A DNA stretch of 13,768 bases. It comes from an uncultured Collinsella sp. (GTDB taxonomy: Bacteria; Actinomycetota; Coriobacteriia; Coriobacteriales; Coriobacteriaceae). The notes under the pieces are model-generated. The model was not told the DNA's origin. It saw nothing but the letters and a program-made list of their open reading frames with translations, and searched no databases. Location: the NCBI GenBank assembly GCA_900547505.1, contig URGY01000030.1:1-13768 (forward strand). The letters run 5' to 3'. The translations under genes and the position numbers were made by a program. Below are positions 7,623-13,753 of this stretch, piece by piece (the first letter of the stretch is position 1; each line of letters begins with the position of its first letter).

Positions 7623-9641
7623 CTAGACCATGACCACGGCGAGCACGAGGAAGACCACGAGCGCCGCGACGATGTAGCAGATGTATACGGAGTAGTTGCC
7701 GCCCTCGATCTTGGAGGCGAGGCCGGCCAGCTTATCGGCACCCTCGCTCGGTGCATCGACCAGGAAGCGGTCGGGCAGGGGCTCAACGCCCTGGGCGACA
7801 CCGGTGAGCTTCTGGAACACGTGCGCGATGGACCAGCAGATCTTGGTGCATACCTCGCGCAGGGTGTAGAGCGGGCCCATGAAGAGCTCTACGTCTGACG
7901 CGAAGCTCGTGGCGACGACGGGCATGTGCTCGTTGGGCTCGTAGCCGCACGCCCAAGGGTCGGTCTTCTTAGCGGGGGCCTTGGTGCCGAGGCAGGACCT
8001 CAACACGAACGCGAGGCCGGTGAGGACCACGAGCGCGATGGCGATCGCGGGGGTGGAGGTGGCGGCACCGGAAATCTCGTTCACCAGAGACACGCCCGAG
8101 GTGGCTGTGATGGCAGAGCCGGCAAGCACGCTCTGGGCGACGTCGCCCAGAACCGGGGCGATGACGGGAGAGCCGATTCCCAGTACCACGCAGATGGCCG
8201 CGAGGAGCATCTGCGAGAACAACATCGGAGCCGGGGACTCCTTGGCGTTCGCGGCCTCCTGGGAACGAGGGCTGCTCGCGAACGAGACGCCGTAGGCCTT
8301 CACGAAGCACGTGACGGCCAGGGCACCGGTGATGGCGAGGGCGGCCGCGGAGGCGACGGCGAACACCATGACGACCGGGTCGGAGAGCGTCGAGATGTTG
8401 AACAGGGACTGGTAGGTGAACCACTCGGAAACGAAGCCGTTGAGCGGCGGGATGGCCGAGATGGCAAGGGCACCGATGAGGAAGCAGACGGCCGTGACCG
8501 GCATGCGGCGGAACAGACCGCCCATCTTCTCCATGTTGCGCGTACCCGTGGCATAGAGCAGGGAGCCCGCGCCGAGGAACAGCTCGCCCTTGAACATGGC
8601 GTGGTTGAGCGTGTGGTAGAGGGCGGCCATGAGCGCGATCGTCGCGATGACGTCGTTGCCCAGGGCGTGCGCCGTCATGGACGCGCCGACACCGAGCAAG
8701 ATGATGCCGATGTTCTCGACGGAGTGATAGGCAAGCAGGCGCTTGATGTCGTGCTCGTGGAGGGCGTAGACGACACCCAGGACCGACGAGATGGATCCGA
8801 AGACCAGGACCATGAGGCCCCACCAGAGCTGGACGCCCGAACCCGCGAGCAGGTCGAGACCGACCTTGAGGATTCCCAGGATGCCGATCTTGATCATGCC
8901 GCCGGACATGAGGGCGGACACGTTGGACGGCGCCTCGGGGTGCGCCTGGGGCAGCCAGGAGTGCAGCGGAATGATACCGGCCTTCGCGCCAAATCCGAAG
9001 AACGCGAGGACGAAGCACGCGGAGGAGACGGCGGGTCCAAAGTCATGCGTACGGAAATCACTGAAGCTGAAGGAACCGCCCACGCCGTTGGTCATGAGCA
9101 GGAAGCTCGCCATGATGAGAACGAAGCCCACGTGCGCGATGACGAAGTAGAGCCAACCGCCCCTAATGGAGTTCTTGTTCTCCTCGATAACGACAAGGAA
9201 GTAGCTCGTAAGGGACATGAGCTCAAAGGCGACCAGGAACCAGAACACGTTGTCGGCGGTGATGACGAGCATCATCGAGGCGACGAAGGTGTTCATAAAG
9301 AAGCCGGCGCGCCCGACCTTGCCCGGGTACTCGTCGAAGTAGGACAGACCGTAGATGAAGCCCGCAAAGGCGAGAATCGAGATGAGGACCACGATCAGGC
9401 CCGCAAGGCCGTTGAGCAAGAGCTCGAGACGGGCGAACGGGAAGAAGAAGACCGTGTTGAGGGACGAAACGTCGCCAAGCACGGCCTCGAGGCCCGCGAT
9501 GAACGACAGCACGGCCGCGACGGCGCCGATCAGGCAGCCGGCGGTCTTGGCGGCGTTGTCGGCCTTAATCAGCAGAACCGAGGCGAGCGCACCGATGCAC
9601 GAGACGGCAAGCGATGCGATAAACAGCGTCATGCTATCCAT
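7623..9641 (-). CDS. hyfB: Hydrogenase-4 membrane subunit HyfB (antiporter-like, HycC homologue)
   Basis: A 672-residue polytopic membrane protein, equal in length to E. coli HyfB and longer than HycC (about 608). It is the first of three antiporter-like subunits in this operon. Conserved residues of the proton path are present: Glu140 in FLVAFELMSLTSYF, Lys220 in GFGAKAGIIPLHSWLPQAHPEAPS, Lys251 in SGGMIKIG, His343, His347 and Lys351 in YHTLNHAMFKGELF, and Glu406 in PPLNGFVSEWF. A soluble loop near DPWACGYEPNEHMP in the last third resembles the HycC/HyfB C-terminal region. I kept ATG 9641 (MDSMTLF) because AAGGGAG lies eight bases upstream and E. coli HyfB also begins MD. This start overlaps hyfA by 8 bases (ATGGATAG). 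The alternative ATG at 9632 would remove the overlap. Confidence 0.93.
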   Translation of the reverse strand: MDSMTLFIASLAVSCIGALASVLLIKADNAAKTAGCLIGAVAAVLSFIAGLEAVLGDVSSLNTVFFFPFARLELLLNGLAGLIVVLISILAFAGFIYGLSYFDEYPGKVGRAGFFMNTFVASMMLVITADNVFWFLVAFELMSLTSYFLVVIEENKNSIRGGWLYFVIAHVGFVLIMASFLLMTNGVGGSFSFSDFRTHDFGPAVSSACFVLAFFGFGAKAGIIPLHSWLPQAHPEAPSNVSALMSGGMIKIGILGILKVGLDLLAGSGVQLWWGLMVLVFGSISSVLGVVYALHEHDIKRLLAYHSVENIGIILLGVGASMTAHALGNDVIATIALMAALYHTLNHAMFKGELFLGAGSLLYATGTRNMEKMGGLFRRMPVTAVCFLIGALAISAIPPLNGFVSEWFTYQSLFNISTLSDPVVMVFAVASAAALAITGALAVTCFVKAYGVSFASSPRSQEAANAKESPAPMLFSQMLLAAICVVLGIGSPVIAPVLGDVAQSVLAGSAITATSGVSLVNEISGAATSTPAIAIALVVLTGLAFVLRSCLGTKAPAKKTDPWACGYEPNEHMPVVATSFASDVELFMGPLYTLREVCTKICWSIAHVFQKLTGVAQGVEPLPDRFLVDAPSEGADKLAGLASKIEGGNYSVYICYIVAALVVFLVLAVVMV

Positions 9642-10251
9642 TGTTTACGCTCCCTTCTGCTTTCTCGGACAGACCCTGGGCCACAGCGGTAACGTCGACG
9701 ACCGGACCGTTTTCGATCGAGCGCAGGCGCTTGGCCTCGTCGAGCTCGCGATCGGCCGCGCCGCCCATGACGGTCAGCGCCTTGGTGGGGCACGCCGCCA
9801 CACAATGCGGACCGTCCGGATCGAAGGCGCACAGGTCGCACTTAACAGCGCAGGTGTACTGGCCGGGAGCCCACGTAAGCAGGCTGCTCAGGGACTTAGG
9901 ATACGAAGGCGTCGGGTCGCACATGCCTGCGACACCGGCGATAGACGTGCCATCGGGATGGATGGCTCCGAAGGGGCACGCGATGGCGCACAGCCTGCAC
10001 CCGATGCACTCCTGCTCCTTGACGTGGATGCGATCGCCATCGTGCTCGATGGCATTCACCGGGCAGACCTCGGCGCAGGGGGCACCCTCGCAATGGTGGC
10101 AGGCAAGGGCGGCCGAAATACCGCCGGTCTTCACGAGCGCCAGGCGCGGCGTATCCTGAAGACCCTGCATCCGGTGGGCGTCGGCACAGGCGGACTGGCA
10201 TGTTCCGCAGCCGATGCACCTCTCCGGGTTGATGTCGATGAAGCGGTTCAT
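9634..10251 (-). CDS. hyfA: Formate hydrogenlyase electron-transfer subunit HyfA/HycB (four [4Fe-4S])
   Basis: A 205-residue polyferredoxin that should pass electrons from FdhF to the hydrogenase. Sixteen cysteines in four groups can bind four [4Fe-4S] clusters: 12/15/18/22, 51/54/59/63, 82/85/88/92 and 138/141/150/154. The start MNRF and the stretch GLQDTPRLALVKT are very close to E. coli HyfA and HycB (both about 205 residues). Two further cysteines, Cys111 and Cys134, lie in the linker before the last cluster and have no obvious role. ATG 10251 is the start, with AAAGGA seven bases upstream. A GTG six bases earlier would leave no space for that site. It is separated from fdhF by 78 bases containing a strong hairpin, so its expression may differ from that of the two upstream genes. 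Confidence 0.94.
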   Translation of the reverse strand: MNRFIDINPERCIGCGTCQSACADAHRMQGLQDTPRLALVKTGGISAALACHHCEGAPCAEVCPVNAIEHDGDRIHVKEQECIGCRLCAIACPFGAIHPDGTSIAGVAGMCDPTPSYPKSLSSLLTWAPGQYTCAVKCDLCAFDPDGPHCVAACPTKALTVMGGAADRELDEAKRLRSIENGPVVDVTAVAQGLSEKAEGSVNNG

Positions 10252-10273
10252 CCCCACTTCCTTTCAAAATAAC

Positions 10274-10308
10274 GGGCCGGGCTCCCGAACGTACGGGACG
10301 CCCGGCCC
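10274..10308 (-). terminator. GC-rich hairpin between fdhF and hyfA (attenuator or processing site)
   Basis: On the minus strand, GGGCCGGGC-G-TCCC pairs with GGGA-GCCCGGCCC across an 8-base loop (GTACGTTC). The stem has 13 pairs with one bulged G. The 3' side continues GTTATTTTG, a short and interrupted T run. A full terminator would cut hyfABCDEFGHI off from the fdhF promoter, and no promoter for hyfA is visible in the 78-base gap. Partial termination or an mRNA end-stabilising structure is therefore more likely, giving more HydN/FdhF than hydrogenase. The structure is plain in the sequence; its role is inferred. Confidence 0.5.
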
Positions 10309-10329
10309 AAAAAGCCAACGAGAACGGGA

Positions 10330-12552
10330 CTACACGATTTGGTTCACGTGCGTCTCGTCGTCGAACTTGGCGGCGCCGGGCTCAACGTCCTGGGGAGCGG
10401 CGGCGTCAACCAGAGCCTGCTTGAGCTCGGTGTACTGACGCTCCACCTCGCCCTCGGCCCAGACCTGGTCGGCGATAGCGTCGACCTGGCAGGCGGAGAA
10501 CTTGTCCTCGGGCGTATGCGAGACCGGGTCGACCTTGTGCATGGTCAGCTCGTTGCACTTGCCGATCCACCACTGGTAGGTCATGTAGACCGTGCCCTTG
10601 TTGATGCGATCGCTTATGTCGGCGCGGCTGTATACCTGGCCGCGGCGGCTGTGGATCGAGACGATGTCGCCATTCTTGATGCCGCGCACCTGGGCGTCCG
10701 CGGGATTCATGCGAACAAAGCCGGGCTCGTCGGCAAGCAGCGCCAGCGTCTTGCAGTTGCCGGTCATCGAGCGGCAGCTGTAGTGGCCGACCTCGCGGAC
10801 GGTGCACAGGATGAGCGGGTACTCATCGTCGGGAAGCTCGGAGGGCGCCTCCCAGTCGTGTGCCATCAGGTTGGCGCGGCCGTCCTTGGTGGTGAACTTG
10901 CCACCAGCGAACATGTCGGGCGTACCGTGGTCGTTCACATCGGTGCTCTTGACCGGCCACTGGGCGTAACCGCCCTCGGGAGCCATCTTCTCGTAGGTCG
11001 CGCCCACAAAGTTGGGGCACAGGCTAATGCACTCGTTCCAGATCTGCTCGGTGTTGTCGTAGTGCATGGGGTAGCCCATGCGCGTAGACAGGTCCGCGAA
11101 GATCTCCCAGTCGTGACGGCACTCGCCCTTGGGCGGAACGGCCGCGTCAAAGTGCTGGAAGCTACGGTCGGATGCGGTAAAGACACCCTCGTGCTCACCC
11201 CAAGAGGTAGCGGGCAGGATGACGTCGGCGAGCATGGTCGTCTGCGTCATAAAGATGTCCTGGCAGATGAACAGATCCAGCTCGGAGAGCGTCTTGCGCA
11301 TGCCGGCCGAATCGGGCTCGGTCTGCACCGGGTCCTCGCCGTAGTTGTAGAAGCAGTGCACCTTACCCTCGTCGACCAGGTGGCCCAGGTCGGTGAGCTT
11401 GTAGCCCTCCTCGAGCGGGAGCTTTTCCTCGGGCACGCCCCAAGCCTTGGCAAACTTGGCACGCACAGCCGGGTCGGTGACCTTCTGGTAGCCAGGGTAC
11501 AGGTTGGGCAGCATGCCCATATCACAGGAGCCCTGGACGTTGTTCTGACCGCGCACGGGCGCGAGGCCGGAATTGGGTTTGCCGATCTGGCCGGCAACGC
11601 AGGCGATGGAGGCGATGGTGTGCACCGTCTTCAGGTTCTGCTTCTGCTGGCATACGCCCATACCCCAGCCAATGATGGCAGAGGGCTTCGCCGTGGCGTA
11701 CATCTCGGCAGCTTGGTGGATCAACGCGGGCTCGACACCCGTGATGTCCTGTACGGATTCGGGAGTGTAGTTCTTGATGGTCTCCCACCACTCGTCAAAG
11801 CCGTTCGTGTGCTCGGCGACGAATTTCTTGTCGTAGAGGCCATCGTTGACCAAGCAGTTGGCAAAGGCGTTGAGGAACGCGACGTTGCAACCGTTCTTGA
11901 TCGGAAGGTAGAGATCGGCGATACGCGCGGTTTCGATATGGCGCGGGTCGGCGACGATGATCTTGCAACCCTTTTCTTTGGCTCGCACGATACGCCTTGC
12001 GACGATGGGGTGCGAATCGGCAGGGTTATAGCCGAAGAGGAAAATGCAGCCCGCATCCTCCATACCGGGGATGGAGCATGACATGCAACCTGAACCAACC
12101 GTGTCCATCAGACCGAGGACAGTAGGGCCGTGTCAAGTACGGGCGCAGTTGTCCACGCTGTGGGTGCCGATGCACGCACGCGTAAACTTCTGCATGACGT
12201 AGTTCGCCTCATTGCCGCCGCCTCGCGAAGAGCCGGTGGTCATGACAGCGTTAGGACCATATTCGTCAATTATGGCCTGCATCTTAGATGCGGTGAAATC
12301 CAGTGCCTCGTCCCAGCTTACGCGCTCAAGATCCGCGCCCTTGGTGCGACGGATCATCGGGTGCAGTACGCGAGGAGTCAAGATCTTGGTGTCGTTGATG
12401 AAGTCGTAGCCGCTCATGCCCTTAAGGCACAGCTCGCTCTGGTTGGTGATGCCGTTGAGCGGTTCGGTACCCACGACCTGGCCGTTTTGGACCAAGAGGT
12501 TAAACTGGCAACCGGCGCCGCAGTACGGGCAGATCACTTTATGCTTCTCCAT
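10330..12552 (-). CDS. fdhF: Formate dehydrogenase H, selenocysteine-containing (FdhF)
   Basis: This cytoplasmic molybdenum enzyme oxidises formate to CO2 and is the electron source of formate hydrogenlyase. The product has 740 residues (E. coli about 715) if the in-frame TGA at 12135-12133 is read as selenocysteine. That codon is residue 140 in CART-U-HGPTVLG, the same number and context as Sec140 of E. coli FdhF, with His141 next to it. The N-terminal [4Fe-4S] cluster ligands are Cys8, Cys11, Cys15 and Cys42, followed by Lys44. Arg334 in PVRGQNNVQGSCDMG corresponds to the formate-binding arginine. The C-terminal molybdopterin-binding domain begins near residue 578 (EYPLILCTVREVGHYSCRSMTGN). 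ATG 12552 follows AAGGAGGGTGTC. A standard gene caller would split this into two ORFs at the TGA. The strain must also have selABCD and bis-MGD biosynthesis genes elsewhere. Confidence 0.96.
12102..12121 (-). promoter_or_regulatory. SECIS element for selenocysteine insertion in fdhF
   Basis: Directly downstream of the UGA codon the mRNA reads UGUCCUCGGUCUGAUGGACA. A five-pair stem UGUCC/GGACA closes, through a short internal bulge, on a loop containing GGUCU. In E. coli fdhF the SelB-binding loop is also GGUCU, at the same distance: 18 bases after the UGA in both. The upper stem differs. Here the unpaired U appears best placed on the 3' side (U-A and C-G pairs above it), whereas E. coli has its bulged U on the 5' side. 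Position and loop make the call strong; the exact fold is my own pairing. Confidence 0.85.
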
Positions 12553-12575
12553 GACACCCTCCTTCCTTTCTCTGC

Positions 12576-12591
12576 TACCGAATGCTCGGTA
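12576..12591 (-). other. Small inverted repeat in hydN-fdhF gap
   Basis: Within the 76-base gap between the HydN-like gene and fdhF, TACCGA and TCGGTA form a perfect 6-pair stem around a 4-base loop, about 24 bases before the fdhF start and just 5' of its purine-rich ribosome site. No T run follows, so it is not a classical terminator. It may stabilise the mRNA or shape translation of fdhF. No convincing promoter was seen in this gap. Confidence 0.4.
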
Positions 12592-12628
12592 CTTATTTGA
12601 CAATCGTTGGGCTTGTATGGCCGCCCGC

Positions 12629-13147
12629 CTACGCCTCGTTTTCGATGGTGGCGCGGGCACGCTCGGCAGTCAGTTCTGCCAGGCGCTCCTCGTCTACCAG
12701 GGTGAGGCCCTTGGTCGGGCACGCCTCGGCACACGCCGGACCGCCGGGACGGTCCACGCACAGGTCGCACTTGAGCACGAAGCTCTTGGTCTGCGAACCC
12801 ACGCGCACGTCACCCATCAAGACGGGGACCTGCGTGGTCGCCACGCTCACGGCGCCAAAGGGGCATGCCATGACGCAGCTCTTGCAGCCGATGCAGTTGT
12901 CCTCGTTGACGCCGATGCGATGGTTCTTTGGATCAAAGAACAAGGCGCCCGTAGGGCAGGCCTTGGCGCACGGAGCGTCCTCGCAGTGGTGGCATGCCAC
13001 CGGTGCGGAGATCTCGTACGTACGCGTCACGCGCAGGCGCGGCGCGGCGATGTTGCCGGGAATATCGTGTGCCTCGATGCACGCCGCCATACAGGTTTGG
13101 CACCCAATGCAGCGTGAGGAATCAGCCACGACTCGTTTATTGCCCAT
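12629..13147 (-). CDS. hydN: HydN-like electron-transfer ferredoxin (four [4Fe-4S])
   Basis: A 172-residue polyferredoxin, first gene of the operon. Sixteen cysteines are arranged for four [4Fe-4S] clusters: 13/16/19/23, 52/55/60/64, 85/88/91/95 and 127/130/139/143. Length and C-terminus (EERLAELTAERARATIENEA) resemble E. coli HydN (about 175 residues), a partner of formate dehydrogenase H, more than the longer HycB/HyfA. HyfA is encoded separately downstream, so this protein probably serves FdhF either as an intermediate carrier or as an assembly or alternative acceptor subunit. ATG 13147 (MGNKRVVADSSRCIGC) was chosen because the cluster motif begins 13 residues in, as in relatives, and AGGAGG lies 11 bases upstream. 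The open frame extends 36 codons further without family similarity. The call as four-cluster ferredoxin is firm; HydN identity is likely. Confidence 0.85.
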   Translation of the reverse strand: MGNKRVVADSSRCIGCQTCMAACIEAHDIPGNIAAPRLRVTRTYEISAPVACHHCEDAPCAKACPTGALFFDPKNHRIGVNEDNCIGCKSCVMACPFGAVSVATTQVPVLMGDVRVGSQTKSFVLKCDLCVDRPGGPACAEACPTKGLTLVDEERLAELTAERARATIENEA

Positions 13148-13187
13148 GTTGTTCACTCCCTCCTGAATCCCATGCCGGAGAGGCCCT

Positions 13188-13226
13188 GCCGACGTTGCCC
13201 CGGACCGCCCGTGGTCCGGCATCGGC
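13188..13226 (-). promoter_or_regulatory. Structured leader upstream of hydN
   Basis: The minus-strand leader contains a two-tier hairpin. Outer arms GCCGA (13226-13222) and TCGGC (13192-13188) enclose a perfect 7-pair stem CCGGACC/GGTCCGG with a six-base loop ACGGGC. It ends about 40 bases before the hydN start and about 25 before its AGGAGG. It could be a leader stability or control element. I could not match it to a named riboswitch such as the Moco RNA motif, though a molybdenum-dependent operon would be a natural place for one. Confidence 0.35.
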
Positions 13227-13284
13227 GTATCGAGTGCATGCGGCGAAACAGGCACTTCGATAGAATTCCTCCAACGATATACAG

Positions 13285-13312
13285 GTTAAATATACGCAGT
13301 TGCAGGTGGCAA
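13285..13312 (-). promoter_or_regulatory. Candidate sigma-70-type promoter of the hydN-fdhF-hyf operon
   Basis: On the minus strand TTGCCA (13312-13307, five of six matches to TTGACA) is followed after 16 bases by TTTAAC (13290-13285, four of six to TATAAT). The start of transcription would be near 13278, giving a leader of about 130 bases. The perfect dyad at 13326-13351 would then be centred about 60 bases upstream of that start, a usual place for an activator. This is a consensus match by eye only. Confidence 0.35.
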
Positions 13313-13325
13313 ACTTGAGCATAGG

Positions 13326-13351
13326 CCCTGCAATACGGGTGTATTGCAGGG
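13326..13351. repeat. Perfect 11-bp dyad (CCCTGCAATAC-N4-GTATTGCAGGG), probable operator
   Basis: Eleven bases on each side pair perfectly around GGGT. The core TGCAATAC-N4-GTATTGCA has the look of a dimeric regulator site. On the plus strand a short TTTT follows, but no plus-strand gene precedes it. On the minus strand no T run follows. An operator for the operon is therefore a better reading than a terminator. The half-site recurs further right at 13397-13404 and 13446-13453. Confidence 0.5.
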
Positions 13352-13396
13352 GTTTTGGCAGGTTGGAATTATTCTCTAGAAGCTATAAAGGTGAGT

Positions 13397-13453
13397 GTAT
13401 TACATGCGTACATCCAAGGGAGATTTCACGCTCGTTTATAAAGGATGTAATAC
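13397..13453. repeat. Second inverted pair of the half-site (GTATTACA ... TGTAATAC)
   Basis: GTATTACA at 13397-13404 and TGTAATAC at 13446-13453 are exact reverse complements, 41 bases apart. They differ by one base from the half-sites of the dyad at 13329-13348 (TGCAATAC). Imperfect copies TGCAATAA (13487-13494) and ATATTGCA (13547-13554) lie nearer the plus-strand gene. The set could be bound by one regulator and could support looping. The repeats are visible; binding is inferred. Confidence 0.4.
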
Positions 13454-13481
13454 GTTTGATATATATTTCGCGCTCATTAAC

Positions 13482-13509
13482 TTGAGTGCAATAAAGTAGT
13501 GGTTATAAG
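13482..13509 (+). promoter_or_regulatory. Candidate promoter of the ribbon-helix-helix gene
   Basis: TTGAGT (13482-13487) and TATAAG (13504-13509, five of six to TATAAT) are separated by 16 bases, predicting a start near 13516 and a 60-base leader before the ATG at 13577. The half-site copy TGCAATAA (13487-13494) lies in the -35/spacer region, where a bound protein would block RNA polymerase. This fits autoregulation, common in antitoxin genes, but is not proof of it. Confidence 0.45.
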
Positions 13510-13576
13510 ATTGGCTATTATTAGCTAATGCTGTATTTGACCATTCATATTGCACGCTCATTAAGGGAGGCCAGTG

Positions 13577-13753
13577 ATGTCATCGACTCAAAAACGAGCC
13601 ATCCTGCAGGTGCGCATTCGCGAGGAAGACAAGCAGCATGCCGAGCGTCTCTACGACGCTATGGGCACATCGCTCGCCGAGGCTGTCCGTCTATTTGTCG
13701 CGCAGAGTATTTTGGGCTCTTCGGTGGTTTCTGTGGGAGAGATTCCGGCATAG
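13577..13753 (+). CDS. Small ribbon-helix-helix protein, RelB/DinJ antitoxin-like
   Basis: This complete 58-codon gene has ATG at 13577, TAG at 13751-13753 and a strong GGGAGG six bases before the start. The product reads as a ribbon-helix-helix DNA-binding fold: a basic beta strand AILQVRIR (8-15), a helix EEDKQHAERLYDAMG (16-30) and a second helix SLAEAVRLFVAQSIL (32-46). The spacing and the G-T/L-S-x-x-E-A-V-x-x-F pattern match the N-terminal half of RelB/DinJ antitoxins. Known RelB/DinJ proteins usually have 80-100 residues with a toxin-binding tail; here only about 12 residues follow helix two. It may be a short antitoxin, a remnant, or a stand-alone regulator of the divergent region. 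Only 15 bases remain after the stop, so a following toxin gene cannot be seen. Function is inferred from the fold pattern. Confidence 0.7.
   Translation: MSSTQKRAILQVRIREEDKQHAERLYDAMGTSLAEAVRLFVAQSILGSSVVSVGEIPA

Larger units (their letters stand above)
13148..13576. promoter_or_regulatory. Divergent intergenic regulatory region
   Basis: These 429 bases separate the formate hydrogenlyase operon (leftward) from a small ribbon-helix-helix gene (rightward). The part nearest hydN (13148-13260) is GC-rich like the genes and would be mRNA leader. From about 13261 the sequence turns AT-rich. It holds a candidate promoter in each direction, a perfect dyad at 13326-13351, repeated TGYAATAC half-sites, a repeated 12-mer CACGCTCRTTWA (13427, 13469 as CGCGCTCATTAA, 13553) and two copies of TATAAAGG 53 bases apart (13384, 13437). 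No ORF here looks coding, and I saw no sigma-54 GG-N10-GC site on the operon strand. Confidence 0.7.

Noticed and set aside
49..9641. A respiratory complex I (nuo) operon
   Set aside because: HyfG keeps both NiFe cysteine pairs (CGIC and DPCYSC) and a C-terminal maturation tail, which NuoD lacks. fdhF is adjacent, and the gene order is that of hyf.
10252..10257. GTG start of hyfA at 10257
   Set aside because: It would leave about one base between the Shine-Dalgarno and the start. ATG 10251 has proper spacing and gives the family N-terminus MNRF.
1000..12081. Long plus-strand open frames antisense to the operon (for example 1000-3009, 2969-4531, 5196-6662, 7926-9692 and 10339-12081)
   Set aside because: They mirror the real genes in a GC-rich genome. 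Their translations are repetitive, rich in Asp, His, Gly, Arg and Glu, show no family motif, and lie opposite genes with clear homologues.
12133..12135. Premature stop or pseudogene in fdhF
   Set aside because: The TGA is in frame at the Sec position of FdhF with an adjacent SECIS hairpin, and the protein continues in the same frame.
13148..13255. Longer N-terminus of the HydN-like protein starting at 13255
   Set aside because: The additional 36 residues show no family similarity and would be translated through the GC-rich leader, while ATG 13147 has its own AGGAGG.
13326..13356. Plus-strand rho-independent terminator
   Set aside because: There is a stem and a TTTT, but no plus-strand gene lies upstream, and the half-sites recur nearby as expected for an operator.
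13300..13485. 61-codon open frame in the intergenic region
   Set aside because: It crosses the dyad and repeats, lies in AT-rich DNA, has no good ribosome site, and its composition does not look like a protein family.
13384..13564. CRISPR-like repeat array
   Set aside because: Repeats are only 8-12 bases, imperfect, in both orientations and irregularly spaced, without spacers of uniform length.
13261..13576. Sigma-54 promoter with FhlA-type upstream sites, as for E. coli formate hydrogenlyase
   Set aside because: No GG-N10-GC element was found on the operon strand by eye, and likely actinobacterial hosts generally lack sigma-54.
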